DNA from: Myxococcaceae bacterium
Lineage (GTDB): Bacteria; Myxococcota_A; Polyangia; Polyangiales; Ga0077539
Length of the DNA stretch: 64,000 nt
Assembly: GCA_004297725.1 (NCBI GenBank)
Contig: SCUS01000092.1
Coordinates: 1-64,000, forward strand
Direction of reading: 5' to 3'
Shown here: positions 31,501-39,945 of the stretch, one piece after another
Layout: every line of letters starts with the position of its first letter
How positions within the stretch are numbered: the stretch's first letter is position 1
Position numbers and translations under genes: made by a program
Notes under the pieces: model-generated
Told to the model about the DNA's origin: nothing
Seen by the model: the letters and a program-made list of their open reading frames with translations, nothing else
Database searches by the model: none

Positions 31501-34500
31501 ATGCGCACGATGGATGACAGGGACATCTGGACCGGAGACTGGATGACGGTCGAACGGTCGGAGGGCGCGACCGCGTCGCCTTCCCCCGCGCTCCTCGAGG
31601 AGCATGGGTTCCTGAAGGAGTCCTCCGCTGGGCGCGATGTCAGGGGTCTGGAGGGGTTCGAAGATGACCGTTGCGTCGCGCTTCTGGGCGACGCGGGGAT
31701 GGGGAAGACGCATGCGCTCGAGTCGCTCCGGCGCCTGCTTCTAGCTGGTGGGCGTCGGGTCGCGGTGCGACGGCTGGGCGCCTATGGCGAGGGTCGCCTC
31801 CCGATCGATCGACTGTTCACCGGACCGGAGTTCGATGAGTGGCGCAGCGGCGAGGGTCCCCTCTGGCTCCTACTCGACGCCCTCGACGAGTCGCCGTACC
31901 CCCCGGAGTTCGCGGCGGACATCCTCCTCGAAGGCTTGCGGGGTCTCGACCTCGGACGCCTCTATGTTCGCATCTCGATGCGTCCGCTGGTGTGGTCCGC
32001 GCGGGTGCGCGACACGCTCGCTCAGCTCTTCGGGGCCGTCCGCGAACTCCAACTCCTTCCGCTGCGCCGAGCGCGGGTGGAGGCGAGGCTCCCGGCCGAC
32101 GGTCCTTCCCTCTCGACGCTGTGTGAGCGAGGCCTGGGGCCGCTGCTGGCACGTCCGCTGACGCTGCAACTGCTGCTGGATGCGGGCCGGGCCTCCCGTG
32201 CAGAGGCCTCGTTGCGGCTCGCAGGGATCTACGACCGGGCGCTCCGCCATCGGTACGAGCGGGCGATCCCCGCGAGTGAACCGGTCACAGTTCGAGAGGA
32301 GCGTGTCGAGCGCATCCTGCGGGCAGCCGACCTGCTCGGCGCCGTGACCGTGCTCGGCGGGCACGAGGTCTTCGCCGTTACTTCGACGCTACAAGGGGAC
32401 GCTCTCGACGTACCTCGCGTGTTCGGCGCGGCCGCAGGCGGGGCGATCGACGCGCTGCTGGGCGGAACCTTCGCAGGAGACAGGTCGGCGCGGACCTGGG
32501 AGCACCTGACCTTCGCGGAGTTTCACGCGGCGCGGTGGGTCCTGGCGCGCGCGGGATCGGCGAAGGAGAAGGCTCGCTGGCTCACAGGGCCCACCGGGTC
32601 GCTCGACGCTCTCCCGGCGCCGGTGCAGGGCGTGGCCGTGTGGATGGCGTCGGTGGACGGGGAGTTCTTCGATCATCTTCTCGCGCAGGCTCCCGCGGTG
32701 CTGCTGGGCGTCGACCGGGCGTCGATGGGAGGTGATCGTCGAGCCAGCCTGGTGCGCGCTCTCCTCGATGGCGCCGCGAACATCTCGCTCGATCCCTGGG
32801 TCAGATTCCGAACGCTGCGCGAGCTCGCGGGTGACGGGGTCGACGCGCTGCTGGCGAGCCGGATCGCCGATCCGGGCGCCTCGCCAGCAGCGCGAGACCT
32901 TGCGCTGGAGATCGCGGAGATCAATGGCGCCAGCGAGGCCGTCGCCGCAGCGCGGAAGCTTGCCCTCGACGGAGCGCAGTCACTGAAGATGCGCGTGGCG
33001 GCAGCGCGGGTCGTGGCGGCGCGAGGCGACGACATCGATCGTCTGGCTCTACGACCGCTCGCAACCGGGCTCCCGGACGATGAGGCCGACCAGCTCAAGG
33101 GGATCGCGCTGTCGGCGCTGTGGCGAAGCGAGGCGCATCCACGCGCGCTGATCTCGCTGGACGAGGTGCTGGCCTGCCTGTCGGAACCTCGCTGGAAGAA
33201 CTACTTCGGGGCCTATCGACGCGTGCGCGGGGAGTTCTTCCAGGGCCTGGAGAACGGTGAGCTCCCCGCCGTGTTGACGTGGGCGATCGGACGGATCGGG
33301 AACCACGGGACAGACGACTATTCGCGAGAGGCGGAGCTTGAGGACCTGATGAAGCGCGCGTGGAGGAGCGCCGCGAATGCGGCCATCGCCCTCCCCCTGG
33401 CGCGATTTGCCACGGAGTGGACCGAGCGACGCCACCGGTTTCCTCTCCCGCCGGATTCATCGGGTGCTCATGATCGCGAGACCCGTCGCACCGTGTTGAG
33501 CGCGCTCGTCACGCTCTGCCCGACGCACGATCACCTGATCTGGGACCTCCATGTCCTGATCGGTGCCGACGATCTCCCGTGGCTCATGGAGAACGCTGTC
33601 GCCCGTGCTGCTGATCCGGAGGGGCCGGTCTGGGCGCGCCTGGCCTTCGAGCAATTCCGCGCGATCGTCGAGGCCGGTGAAGCCGACCCGACCTCTCGGG
33701 TGCAGCTCATCGAAGACTACTGGAGTCTGCGTGGGCGTTCTGCGGCGCTGCGGGACGAGTCGCGCTGGTATTTCGACGAAGGCGTCCTCCTCGACAGCGA
33801 AGCCGCGCGCATGCAGCGGGAACACCGCGCTCGCAGAGTGGATCGTCAGAGCAACGAGCCCGCCCAGACCAATATCCAGGCGGCGATCGAGCGGGAGCTT
33901 GTAGCCAGCGACACAGACCCGCGAGGGCACTTCTGGCAGCTCGTGTACTGGCTGCACGCGCGGCCGCTGCCGGGTGACCGGGTGACGTTCGAGTCCAATC
34001 GTTTCATCACCGAGACCGAGATGTGGAAGAGCGCCGATCCACCCTGGCGCCGCAGGGTGGTCGAGCTGGCGCATCGCTATGTCTTGGCGGGCGATCCAGA
34101 GCCCGAAGGCTGGTTCGGCAAGCAGCTACGACACCGCCCCGCCTACGCGGGATACCTCTCGCTTCGGCTGCTCGCGGAGTTCGACCCGGTGGCGATCAAC
34201 ACGCTCCCAGCTGAAGCGTGGACCCGTTGGATGCCGGTGTTGATCGACGCGCTCCCCGACAGCAACGACCCTCATCACAAGCGGCTACTGGAGCGGGCCA
34301 CCACCCAGGCTCACGACGCCTTCGTCACCTGGGTAGAGCGGGAGCTCGACGCCGAGGTGATCCAACACCGCGACGCCCATGTGCTCCATCGGGTTCCCAC
34401 CGAGGGGGACGTCGTACTCGCTGATCGTCTGCTCCCGCGGCTTCGCGCTGCACTCCCCGGCCCTGCGCTCGGCACGCTGCTCCGGGTGATCCACACCGCG

Positions 34501-35016
34501 CGACCGGCCGAAGCGCTCGACGCCGCCTGGGCCATCGTCGAAGACAGCGACCGGGAGCGCGTCGAGGTCGCGGCTGCGTTTCTGCTGGAGAGGGAGAGCG
34601 CGCGGGCGTGGCCGTGGTTGATCAGTCGGTCGAAGGTCGACCCTGCCCTCGCCAGGGCCGTCGTCGAGGCGATGGGGTTCGGGTTCTCTCGCGACCGCAC
34701 GGTGTTCGCGGCGTTGCCCGTCCGCACGCGCGCCGAGATCTGGGAGTGGGCGGTCTCGCTCTGGCCGTACCGCGAATGGCAGGGCGTGCGATCGATCGTC
34801 TCGGGTGACGAACTCCGCGACAAGGCGCTCGTTGCCATCGAGCAGGCTGCCAGTGATCCCAGGACAACCGACGAGGCCCTGAACCGCTTGCACTTGCTTG
34901 CCGTCCAGTATCAGCAGTTCGACTGGCTTGCCGGTGTGGTCCAGCGCGCCGAGCACAACGTCAGGCTCCGTCGCTGGCACCCTCACGAGATCGGCGCCCT
35001 GCTCGCGGCGCCTTGA
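31501..35016 (+). CDS. NACHT-type STAND NTPase with long alpha-helical repeat tail
   Basis: 1171 residues, ATG start (a second ATG follows at codon 4). Walker A GDAGMGKT at 63-70 and Walker B LLLDALDE at 123-130; the D-A-L-D-E form is the NACHT signature. Winged-helix-like regions follow to about residue 330. The remaining 800 residues are Ala/Leu/Arg-rich helices resembling HEAT or ARM repeats, the usual ligand-sensing part of STAND proteins. No effector domain precedes the NTPase, so output must come from partners, probably the protease or MBL protein encoded downstream. A sensor role, for example for phage proteins, is inferred from family knowledge. Confidence 0.8.
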   Translation: MRTMDDRDIWTGDWMTVERSEGATASPSPALLEEHGFLKESSAGRDVRGLEGFEDDRCVALLGDAGMGKTHALESLRRLLLAGGRRVAVRRLGAYGEGRLPIDRLFTGPEFDEWRSGEGPLWLLLDALDESPYPPEFAADILLEGLRGLDLGRLYVRISMRPLVWSARVRDTLAQLFGAVRELQLLPLRRARVEARLPADGPSLSTLCERGLGPLLARPLTLQLLLDAGRASRAEASLRLAGIYDRALRHRYERAIPASEPVTVREERVERILRAADLLGAVTVLGGHEVFAVTSTLQGDALDVPRVFGAAAGGAIDALLGGTFAGDRSARTWEHLTFAEFHAARWVLARAGSAKEKARWLTGPTGSLDALPAPVQGVAVWMASVDGEFFDHLLAQAPAVLLGVDRASMGGDRRASLVRALLDGAANISLDPWVRFRTLRELAGDGVDALLASRIADPGASPAARDLALEIAEINGASEAVAAARKLALDGAQSLKMRVAAARVVAARGDDIDRLALRPLATGLPDDEADQLKGIALSALWRSEAHPRALISLDEVLACLSEPRWKNYFGAYRRVRGEFFQGLENGELPAVLTWAIGRIGNHGTDDYSREAELEDLMKRAWRSAANAAIALPLARFATEWTERRHRFPLPPDSSGAHDRETRRTVLSALVTLCPTHDHLIWDLHVLIGADDLPWLMENAVARAADPEGPVWARLAFEQFRAIVEAGEADPTSRVQLIEDYWSLRGRSAALRDESRWYFDEGVLLDSEAARMQREHRARRVDRQSNEPAQTNIQAAIERELVASDTDPRGHFWQLVYWLHARPLPGDRVTFESNRFITETEMWKSADPPWRRRVVELAHRYVLAGDPEPEGWFGKQLRHRPAYAGYLSLRLLAEFDPVAINTLPAEAWTRWMPVLIDALPDSNDPHHKRLLERATTQAHDAFVTWVERELDAEVIQHRDAHVLHRVPTEGDVVLADRLLPRLRAALPGPALGTLLRVIHTARPAEALDAAWAIVEDSDRERVEVAAAFLLERESARAWPWLISRSKVDPALARAVVEAMGFGFSRDRTVFAALPVRTRAEIWEWAVSLWPYREWQGVRSIVSGDELRDKALVAIEQAASDPRTTDEALNRLHLLAVQYQQFDWLAGVVQRAEHNVRLRRWHPHEIGALLAAP

Positions 35017-35046
35017 TCAGCCCCGCGCTTCGGGCACAGTCGACCC

Positions 35047-36150
35047 ATGAAACCCATGGGGCCGCTCCAGGCGCTCGCGGCACGCTTCCCGGTCACCCAG
35101 CCGTGGGAAGATTTCGCGACGAGGTATGTGCCTCGCCCGCAGCCCGTAGGCGACGACATCGCTGACTCGCTGCTCGTCGACCCGTCGAGCACGCACGTCA
35201 TCGTGGGCTCCATCGGGAGCGGCAAGTCGACCGAGCTGTTCCGGGCGGCGACGCGACTCCGGGACGACGGTTCCGACCTGTTCGTGGTCTGCGAAGACGC
35301 TGATCTCCTCGGCGACGGACTCCTTCACCCCGAGCCCGGCATCGTGGTGAGAAGGGTCGCCCAGGCGTTCGCGGCGATGTCGGCCTCAGTCCCGCTCGCG
35401 CTGGCTGGTCAGCAGGCCGCAGCTCGCGTGCAACAGCGAGCGCAACGCGAGGTCGATGCAGTGTTCGACGCCCTGGCCCCGACAGAGACGACGGACCTCG
35501 ACGACCTGCGCTTGATCGTCGCGGCGCTCGCTCCTCGTCGGGCGGTCGTGCTCCTCGACTCCTTCGACCGGGTACTCCCCGCGAGTGACTACATCGCCGC
35601 CATCGAGCGTGACCTCCCGGCGCTCCGTCGGGTTGGCGTCGGGCTGGTGCTCACGGCGCCCAATGACCTGCTGTTCCTGCACTGGCGCGAGGCGCTCTCG
35701 CACTTCTCTGCGCGGCACGTCCTCGGCGCGCTCGCCCCGGCGGTCCCAGAGCACCATTCCTTCCTCCACTCCGTGATCGCGCGTCGCGATCCCGACGGAC
35801 TCATCGTCCCCGCGGCCCGGGAGTCGCTCTTGGGAGCTTCCGGCGGACACCTCCGTCACCTCGTAGAGCTCGCCCACGCCGCGGCGCGCCTCGCGCTGCG
35901 CTCCGGGGCTGTAGTCGTCTCGGCCGCGGATGTCGGGCGCGCGCTGGACGACCTCGGCTCCTTCCTCGCGTCTGCCATGACCGGCGAACAGGTCACCATC
36001 CTCGACGCGATCACCCGGGGACAGATGCCTGCCCGGGCGACCGATGCGCTGGTCGGGCTCGTGCGTGACGCGAGGGTGTTCGACGACGGTGACGGCCGCT
36101 ATCGTCTCCACCCCGCGCTCCAGGCACGCCCCGCGCGGAGGGTCGCGTGA
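35047..36150 (+). CDS. AAA/STAND-type ATPase with C-terminal winged helix
   Basis: 367 residues starting 30 bases after the NACHT gene. Walker A VGSIGSGKST at 53-62, Walker B AVVLLDSFD at 166-174, and ASGGHLRHLVELA at about 264-276, resembling the sensor-2 arginine of ORC/Cdc6-like AAA proteins. The last 70 residues (GEQVTILDAITRGQM, then DDGDGRYRLHPAL) look like a winged helix. It overlaps the subtilase by 4 bp. It may be an adaptor that links NTPase state to the protease. All motifs are intact. Confidence 0.75.
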   Translation: MKPMGPLQALAARFPVTQPWEDFATRYVPRPQPVGDDIADSLLVDPSSTHVIVGSIGSGKSTELFRAATRLRDDGSDLFVVCEDADLLGDGLLHPEPGIVVRRVAQAFAAMSASVPLALAGQQAAARVQQRAQREVDAVFDALAPTETTDLDDLRLIVAALAPRRAVVLLDSFDRVLPASDYIAAIERDLPALRRVGVGLVLTAPNDLLFLHWREALSHFSARHVLGALAPAVPEHHSFLHSVIARRDPDGLIVPAARESLLGASGGHLRHLVELAHAAARLALRSGAVVVSAADVGRALDDLGSFLASAMTGEQVTILDAITRGQMPARATDALVGLVRDARVFDDGDGRYRLHPALQARPARRVA

Positions 36151-38744
36151 CGGTCGGGACGACGCCCCGCGACGTCGTGGATGAGCTGCTCGGCCCGCCC
36201 GTCGGAGAGGTCGTCACCGCGATTGCCGAAGATTCCGACACCACCGCGCTCACCGCGCAGTTGGAGCGCGAGCTCGATCGCCGCCCCGATGCGCCAGCCC
36301 ATCGCGTCCATGCGATCGATGACGCTCGCTCTGCTGCGGCTGCCGTCCTCGCGCTCCGGAAGGAGCCCAGAGCGATTCACATCTTCCGGCTGGCGGATGG
36401 AGCGCGGCGCGACCTGCTGAGCCTCCTCGATCGGCGGCGCTCGACCCTCGCGCTCGCCACCCTGCTGCTCGTGGTCTCGCCGACGGCCTTCGCCGAGGCG
36501 CGACGGGATACGCCGAACCTCGCCAGCTTCTTCTCGACCACCACCCGCCGCGTCCCGGGCCGCTTCCGCGTCGTCGCCCACCCGATGCACGAGCGCGAGC
36601 GCGACGCGCTCCTCCGATCGGGCGGCGGGTTGCGGGAGATCGATGACTCCATCGTCGTCGGCGAGCTCGACGGCGCCCAGATCGACCAGCTCCGCGCGCA
36701 GAACATCCTCGTCGACGTCTATGGTCCTGCGGAGACCGGCGGCGCCCCGCTGCTCGACACCCTCTGGAGTCCCATCGCCGCCGCTCCCCATCCCGACATC
36801 GGCGGCTGGCCCGGAGACTTCGAGGTCACCATCGACCCCGCCGCGCTGATCGTGCTCGATCGGCAGCCCCTTCCCGGCGTCGAGGTGCTCGAACCGCTGG
36901 GCAACCGACGCTACCAGGTGCGCCTCGCCGACGCCGCCGCGCACGCTGCGCTCGTCGCAAGCTCAGGCGTCGGAGACGACGCGCGGGTAGACACCTCCCC
37001 AATGGTCAGCGAGCTCAAATCCGTGGAGTTCGACGCCACGTGGACGGTGTTGCTCCACGACGCTGCGACCCGCGACGCCGTGCGCGCCCGGCTCGAAGGC
37101 GTTCGCGCCATCGTCCTGAAAGCCGACGGCCGCGCGCTGCGCATCACGGCGCTGCCGTCGATCGTCGATCGGGCTCGCACCTGGCCGGAGGTGCGTCGCA
37201 TCGACGCCTACGTAGAGCCGACCCTCTCTGCCGATGTGTACCGGAGCCAGGTCGGGCTGGAGATCATCGACGCAGCGGGAGCGCCCGGGGACACGCTCCC
37301 CTGGGATGGCACCGGAGAGGTCGTCGCGATGGCCGACTCCGGCATCGACGCGGCGCACCCCGCCCTGCACTCCGCCATCGCTTCGGTGCTCCCGCTCGCG
37401 CGCCCCGGCGACGGCTCCGATCAGCAGGGCCACGGAACCCACGTCGCCGGGATCATCGCAGGGCGGGCCGCTGTCCAACCGCTGTTGCGAGGCGCGGCTC
37501 CGGGCGCCCGGCTCGTGGTGCAGTGCATCGTCGACGCGGACGCGAAGCTCAGCGGACTGCCGGCCGACCTCTCGACGCTCCTGCAGAGCGCCTACGACCT
37601 CGGCGCGAGGGTGCACAACAACTCCTGGGGCGCGGAGGTGGAAGGGCGCTACGACGCCCAGGCGGAGCAGATCGACGAGTTCGTCTGGAAACACCGCGAC
37701 ATGCTCGTGGTGATCGCGGCTGGCAACCGCGGCCGCGCGGCCAAGGCGCAGGACAGGACGCCGAGTGCAGAGATCGGGTGGGTCGAGTACGGCTCCCTCG
37801 ACGCGCCCGCAGTCGCCAAGAACGCGCTCACGGTCGGCGCCTGCCAGAGCGTTCGCTCGACGGGCGGGCGCTCGGCCGGGAGCTGGGGACAGTACTGGGG
37901 CGCGCAGTTTCCGGACGACCCCGTGCGCTCGCAGCGCATCTCCGGCGACGCCGAGTCCATGGCGGCGTTCTCGAGCCGCGGACCAGTCGAGAGCTGCCGC
38001 ATCAAGCCCGACCTCGTGGCTCCCGGGACCGACATCGCCTCGACATGGCCCGAGGGTCATCCGGGCGACAACAGCTGGGGCCTCGTACCGGGCACCGCAC
38101 AGCGCTACCGATACCTGGGCGGCACCAGCATGGCGGCGCCCATCGTCGCGGGCTGCGCCGCCCGCGTGCGGCAGTACTTCCGTGAAGTGCGTGGGCACCA
38201 GCCGAGCGCCGCGCTCCTCAAGGCCACGCTCATGAACGGCGCCCGCCCCCTCACCGGCGCCGACGCCGTCCACCGTGACCCGGCCCCCAACTTCAACCAG
38301 GGCTTCGGTTGCATCGACATGCGCCGCACGGTGCCCTTTCTGGGGTCGAGCTTCTCGCTCGCCTTCGAGGACCCATGGCAGGACCCGGCGCGATGGTTTC
38401 CGCAGCGCCGCCGGTTTCGGGCGACGTTCACCCTGACGACGTCGGGCCCACTCGGCGTCTGCCTCGCCTGGACCGATCCGCCTGGCCCCGGCCGGAGCAA
38501 CAACCTTTTTCTCATCGTCGAGTTCCCCGACGGAACCAAGCGCCGGGGCAACGACGAGCGCGCCGGGAAGATCCCCGGGCGGCCCGACGACGAAGCGAAC
38601 ACCGTCGTTGCCGTGCGCCTCGCGGACGCGCCCGCAGGGACGTACACGGTGATGGTGATGCCCTCGACGATGCTCCGCCCTCCGCAGGACTTCGCCCTGG
38701 TTGTCACGGGCCCGCTCGCCCAGGATCATCTCCTACCGCAGTGA
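36147..38744 (+). CDS. S8 (subtilisin-like) serine protease with regulatory N-terminus, no signal peptide
   Basis: 865 residues, GTG in a 4-bp overlap. No signal peptide, so cytoplasmic. The subtilase triad is complete: Asp397 in MADSGID, His429 in GHGTHVAG, Ser661 in GGTSMAAP, with oxyanion Asn527 in AAGN. A 380-residue N-terminal region precedes it. Its first 130 residues (RAIHIFRLADGARRDLLSLL, ALATLLLVVSPTAFAEARRD) resemble a P-loop NTPase core without Walker motifs. After the protease comes a beta-rich C-terminal domain. The likely role is the cleaving effector of the cassette, switched on by the NTPases. Its substrate is unknown. Confidence 0.85.
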   Translation: MTVGTTPRDVVDELLGPPVGEVVTAIAEDSDTTALTAQLERELDRRPDAPAHRVHAIDDARSAAAAVLALRKEPRAIHIFRLADGARRDLLSLLDRRRSTLALATLLLVVSPTAFAEARRDTPNLASFFSTTTRRVPGRFRVVAHPMHERERDALLRSGGGLREIDDSIVVGELDGAQIDQLRAQNILVDVYGPAETGGAPLLDTLWSPIAAAPHPDIGGWPGDFEVTIDPAALIVLDRQPLPGVEVLEPLGNRRYQVRLADAAAHAALVASSGVGDDARVDTSPMVSELKSVEFDATWTVLLHDAATRDAVRARLEGVRAIVLKADGRALRITALPSIVDRARTWPEVRRIDAYVEPTLSADVYRSQVGLEIIDAAGAPGDTLPWDGTGEVVAMADSGIDAAHPALHSAIASVLPLARPGDGSDQQGHGTHVAGIIAGRAAVQPLLRGAAPGARLVVQCIVDADAKLSGLPADLSTLLQSAYDLGARVHNNSWGAEVEGRYDAQAEQIDEFVWKHRDMLVVIAAGNRGRAAKAQDRTPSAEIGWVEYGSLDAPAVAKNALTVGACQSVRSTGGRSAGSWGQYWGAQFPDDPVRSQRISGDAESMAAFSSRGPVESCRIKPDLVAPGTDIASTWPEGHPGDNSWGLVPGTAQRYRYLGGTSMAAPIVAGCAARVRQYFREVRGHQPSAALLKATLMNGARPLTGADAVHRDPAPNFNQGFGCIDMRRTVPFLGSSFSLAFEDPWQDPARWFPQRRRFRATFTLTTSGPLGVCLAWTDPPGPGRSNNLFLIVEFPDGTKRRGNDERAGKIPGRPDDEANTVVAVRLADAPAGTYTVMVMPSTMLRPPQDFALVVTGPLAQDHLLPQ

Positions 38745-38778
38745 CGGAGGCGGCCCTTCGCCGTCGGGAGGATTGAGG

Positions 38779-39864
38779 ATGCTGAAGCTGAGGGTGATCC
38801 AGGCCGAGGAGGGCGACTGCCTGTTGTTGATGCACGAGGGCGATGGCTCGGCCACGCGGGTGCTCATCGACGGGGGATTGACGTCCATCTACCGAGCGCA
38901 CCTCCGCCCGGTGCTCGCAGAGCTCGCCGCGGAGGGTGGGACGCTCGACCTCGTGGTGCTGAGCCACGTCGACAGCGACCACGTGCGTGGCCTCAACGCG
39001 TTCTTCGCCGAGCTGCGCGACCAGCAGGCCGAGCCGACAGAGCCGCTCATCGCTGTCCGCAATCTCTGGCACAACGCCTTCAGCGAGACCGACGACGACG
39101 GCACGATCACCCCGCGCCTCCGCGCCCTCGAACAGATGGCGGGAGTCGCCAGCGCGAGTGCGCTCGACGCACTCTCCACCGTGGGGGAGGGCTCCTCGCT
39201 CCGAGGGCTAGCGACCGATCTCCGCATTCCCGTGAACGCCGCTCGCAAGGGGCGTCCCATCCTCGCGGGGAAGCCAGTCGATCCGGTCGCGGTCGGTGGC
39301 CTGACGGTCACGGTGGTCGGACCCACGAAGGCAAACCTCGACGCGATCCGCGCAGAGTGGAGCGCGTGGCTGGACGACCTCGAAGCCGCACCGTCGAGCC
39401 TGGCGGGCGTCGCCCTCGACAAGACCGCCCCCAACCTCAGCAGCCTGCAGCTGCTCGTGGAGGCTGACGACAAGCGTCTGCTGCTCACCGGTGACGGTCG
39501 CGGTGATCACCTGCTCGAGGCCCTCGATGCGCTCGGCCTGCTCGACGGTGACGGCAAGATCGAGGTGGATGTCCTCAAGATCCCGCACCACGGCAGCATC
39601 CGAAACGTCCCCGAGGACTTCTTCGATCGCGTGATCGCGAGCACCTACGTCGTGTCGGCGAACGGACGCTACGGCAACCCCGACCTCGCGACCCTGGAGA
39701 TGCTCCTCTCCAGCGCGAGGGCGGCCGGGCGTGCGTTCGAGCTCGTCGTGACCAACCGCTGCGCCCCGGTCGATGCGTTCGTGCGCGCGCATCCGCCTGG
39801 ACGAAACGGCTACACCCTCAAGGCGCTCCCGGCCGACGAGCACTTCATCGACGTCGTGCTGTGA
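38779..39864 (+). CDS. ComEC-type metallo-beta-lactamase-fold protein
   Basis: 361 residues from ATG 38779, preceded by GGGAGGATTGAGG. LKLRVIQAEEGDCLLLMHEG, the metal motif LSHVDSDHVRGL (HxDxDH), LLLTGDGRGDHLLEAL and VLKIPHHGSIRNV are the order found in the MBL domain of ComEC/Rec2. Here it stands alone without membrane helices. Possible activities are phosphodiesterase or nuclease. It closes the four-gene set and stops 10 bases before the right palindromic repeat. Confidence 0.82.
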   Translation: MLKLRVIQAEEGDCLLLMHEGDGSATRVLIDGGLTSIYRAHLRPVLAELAAEGGTLDLVVLSHVDSDHVRGLNAFFAELRDQQAEPTEPLIAVRNLWHNAFSETDDDGTITPRLRALEQMAGVASASALDALSTVGEGSSLRGLATDLRIPVNAARKGRPILAGKPVDPVAVGGLTVTVVGPTKANLDAIRAEWSAWLDDLEAAPSSLAGVALDKTAPNLSSLQLLVEADDKRLLLTGDGRGDHLLEALDALGLLDGDGKIEVDVLKIPHHGSIRNVPEDFFDRVIASTYVVSANGRYGNPDLATLEMLLSSARAAGRAFELVVTNRCAPVDAFVRAHPPGRNGYTLKALPADEHFIDVVL

Positions 39865-39873
39865 GCTGAATCC

Positions 39874-39913
39874 GGTATCGGCCCGGATACCTCTCGGTAT
39901 CCGCCCGGATACC
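39874..39913 (-). repeat. Right 40-bp terminal repeat, inverted copy
   Basis: Two palindromes, 39874-39891 and 39896-39913, the latter GGTATCCGCCCGGATACC, again four bases apart. Read on the minus strand it matches the left element at 36 of 40 positions, including a GAGA versus GGGA spacer. It begins 9 bases after the MBL stop and abuts the right 19-bp direct repeat. It could also serve as a bidirectional terminator between convergent genes. Confidence 0.75.
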
Positions 39914-39914
39914 G

Positions 39915-39933
39915 CTGGGCGTGGTGACAGCGC
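39915..39933 (+). repeat. Right 19-bp direct repeat of cassette
   Basis: Exact copy of the sequence at 30577-30595, in the same orientation, directly after the right palindromic element. It lies 12 bases from the stop codon of the convergent membrane-fused synthase gene. Confidence 0.7.
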
Positions 39934-39945
39934 CCGACCCGGCGC

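Larger units (their letters stand above)
30577..39933. mobile_element. Putative mobile NTPase/protease/MBL cassette
   Basis: A 9.3-kb block of five same-strand genes bounded by a perfect 19-bp direct repeat (30577-30595, 39915-39933) and, just inside, by 40-bp inverted repeats (30629-30668, 39874-39913) that match at 36 of 40 positions. The outer neighbours, Uma2 on the left and a membrane-fused spermidine-synthase-like gene on the right, look like ordinary chromosome. The cassette has no transposase or integrase, so it would have moved with outside help. Alternatively the repeats are dispersed palindromic elements that happen to lie on both sides. Confidence 0.6.

Noticed and set aside
31501..39864. 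A gasdermin or membrane-pore effector inside the NTPase-protease cassette
   Set aside because: None of the products has a pore-forming or transmembrane segment pattern, and there is no gap large enough for another gene.
30629..39913. Palindromic 18-mers considered as a CRISPR-like repeat
   Set aside because: Only two pairs, 9 kb apart, with four-base spacers; no array and no cas genes.
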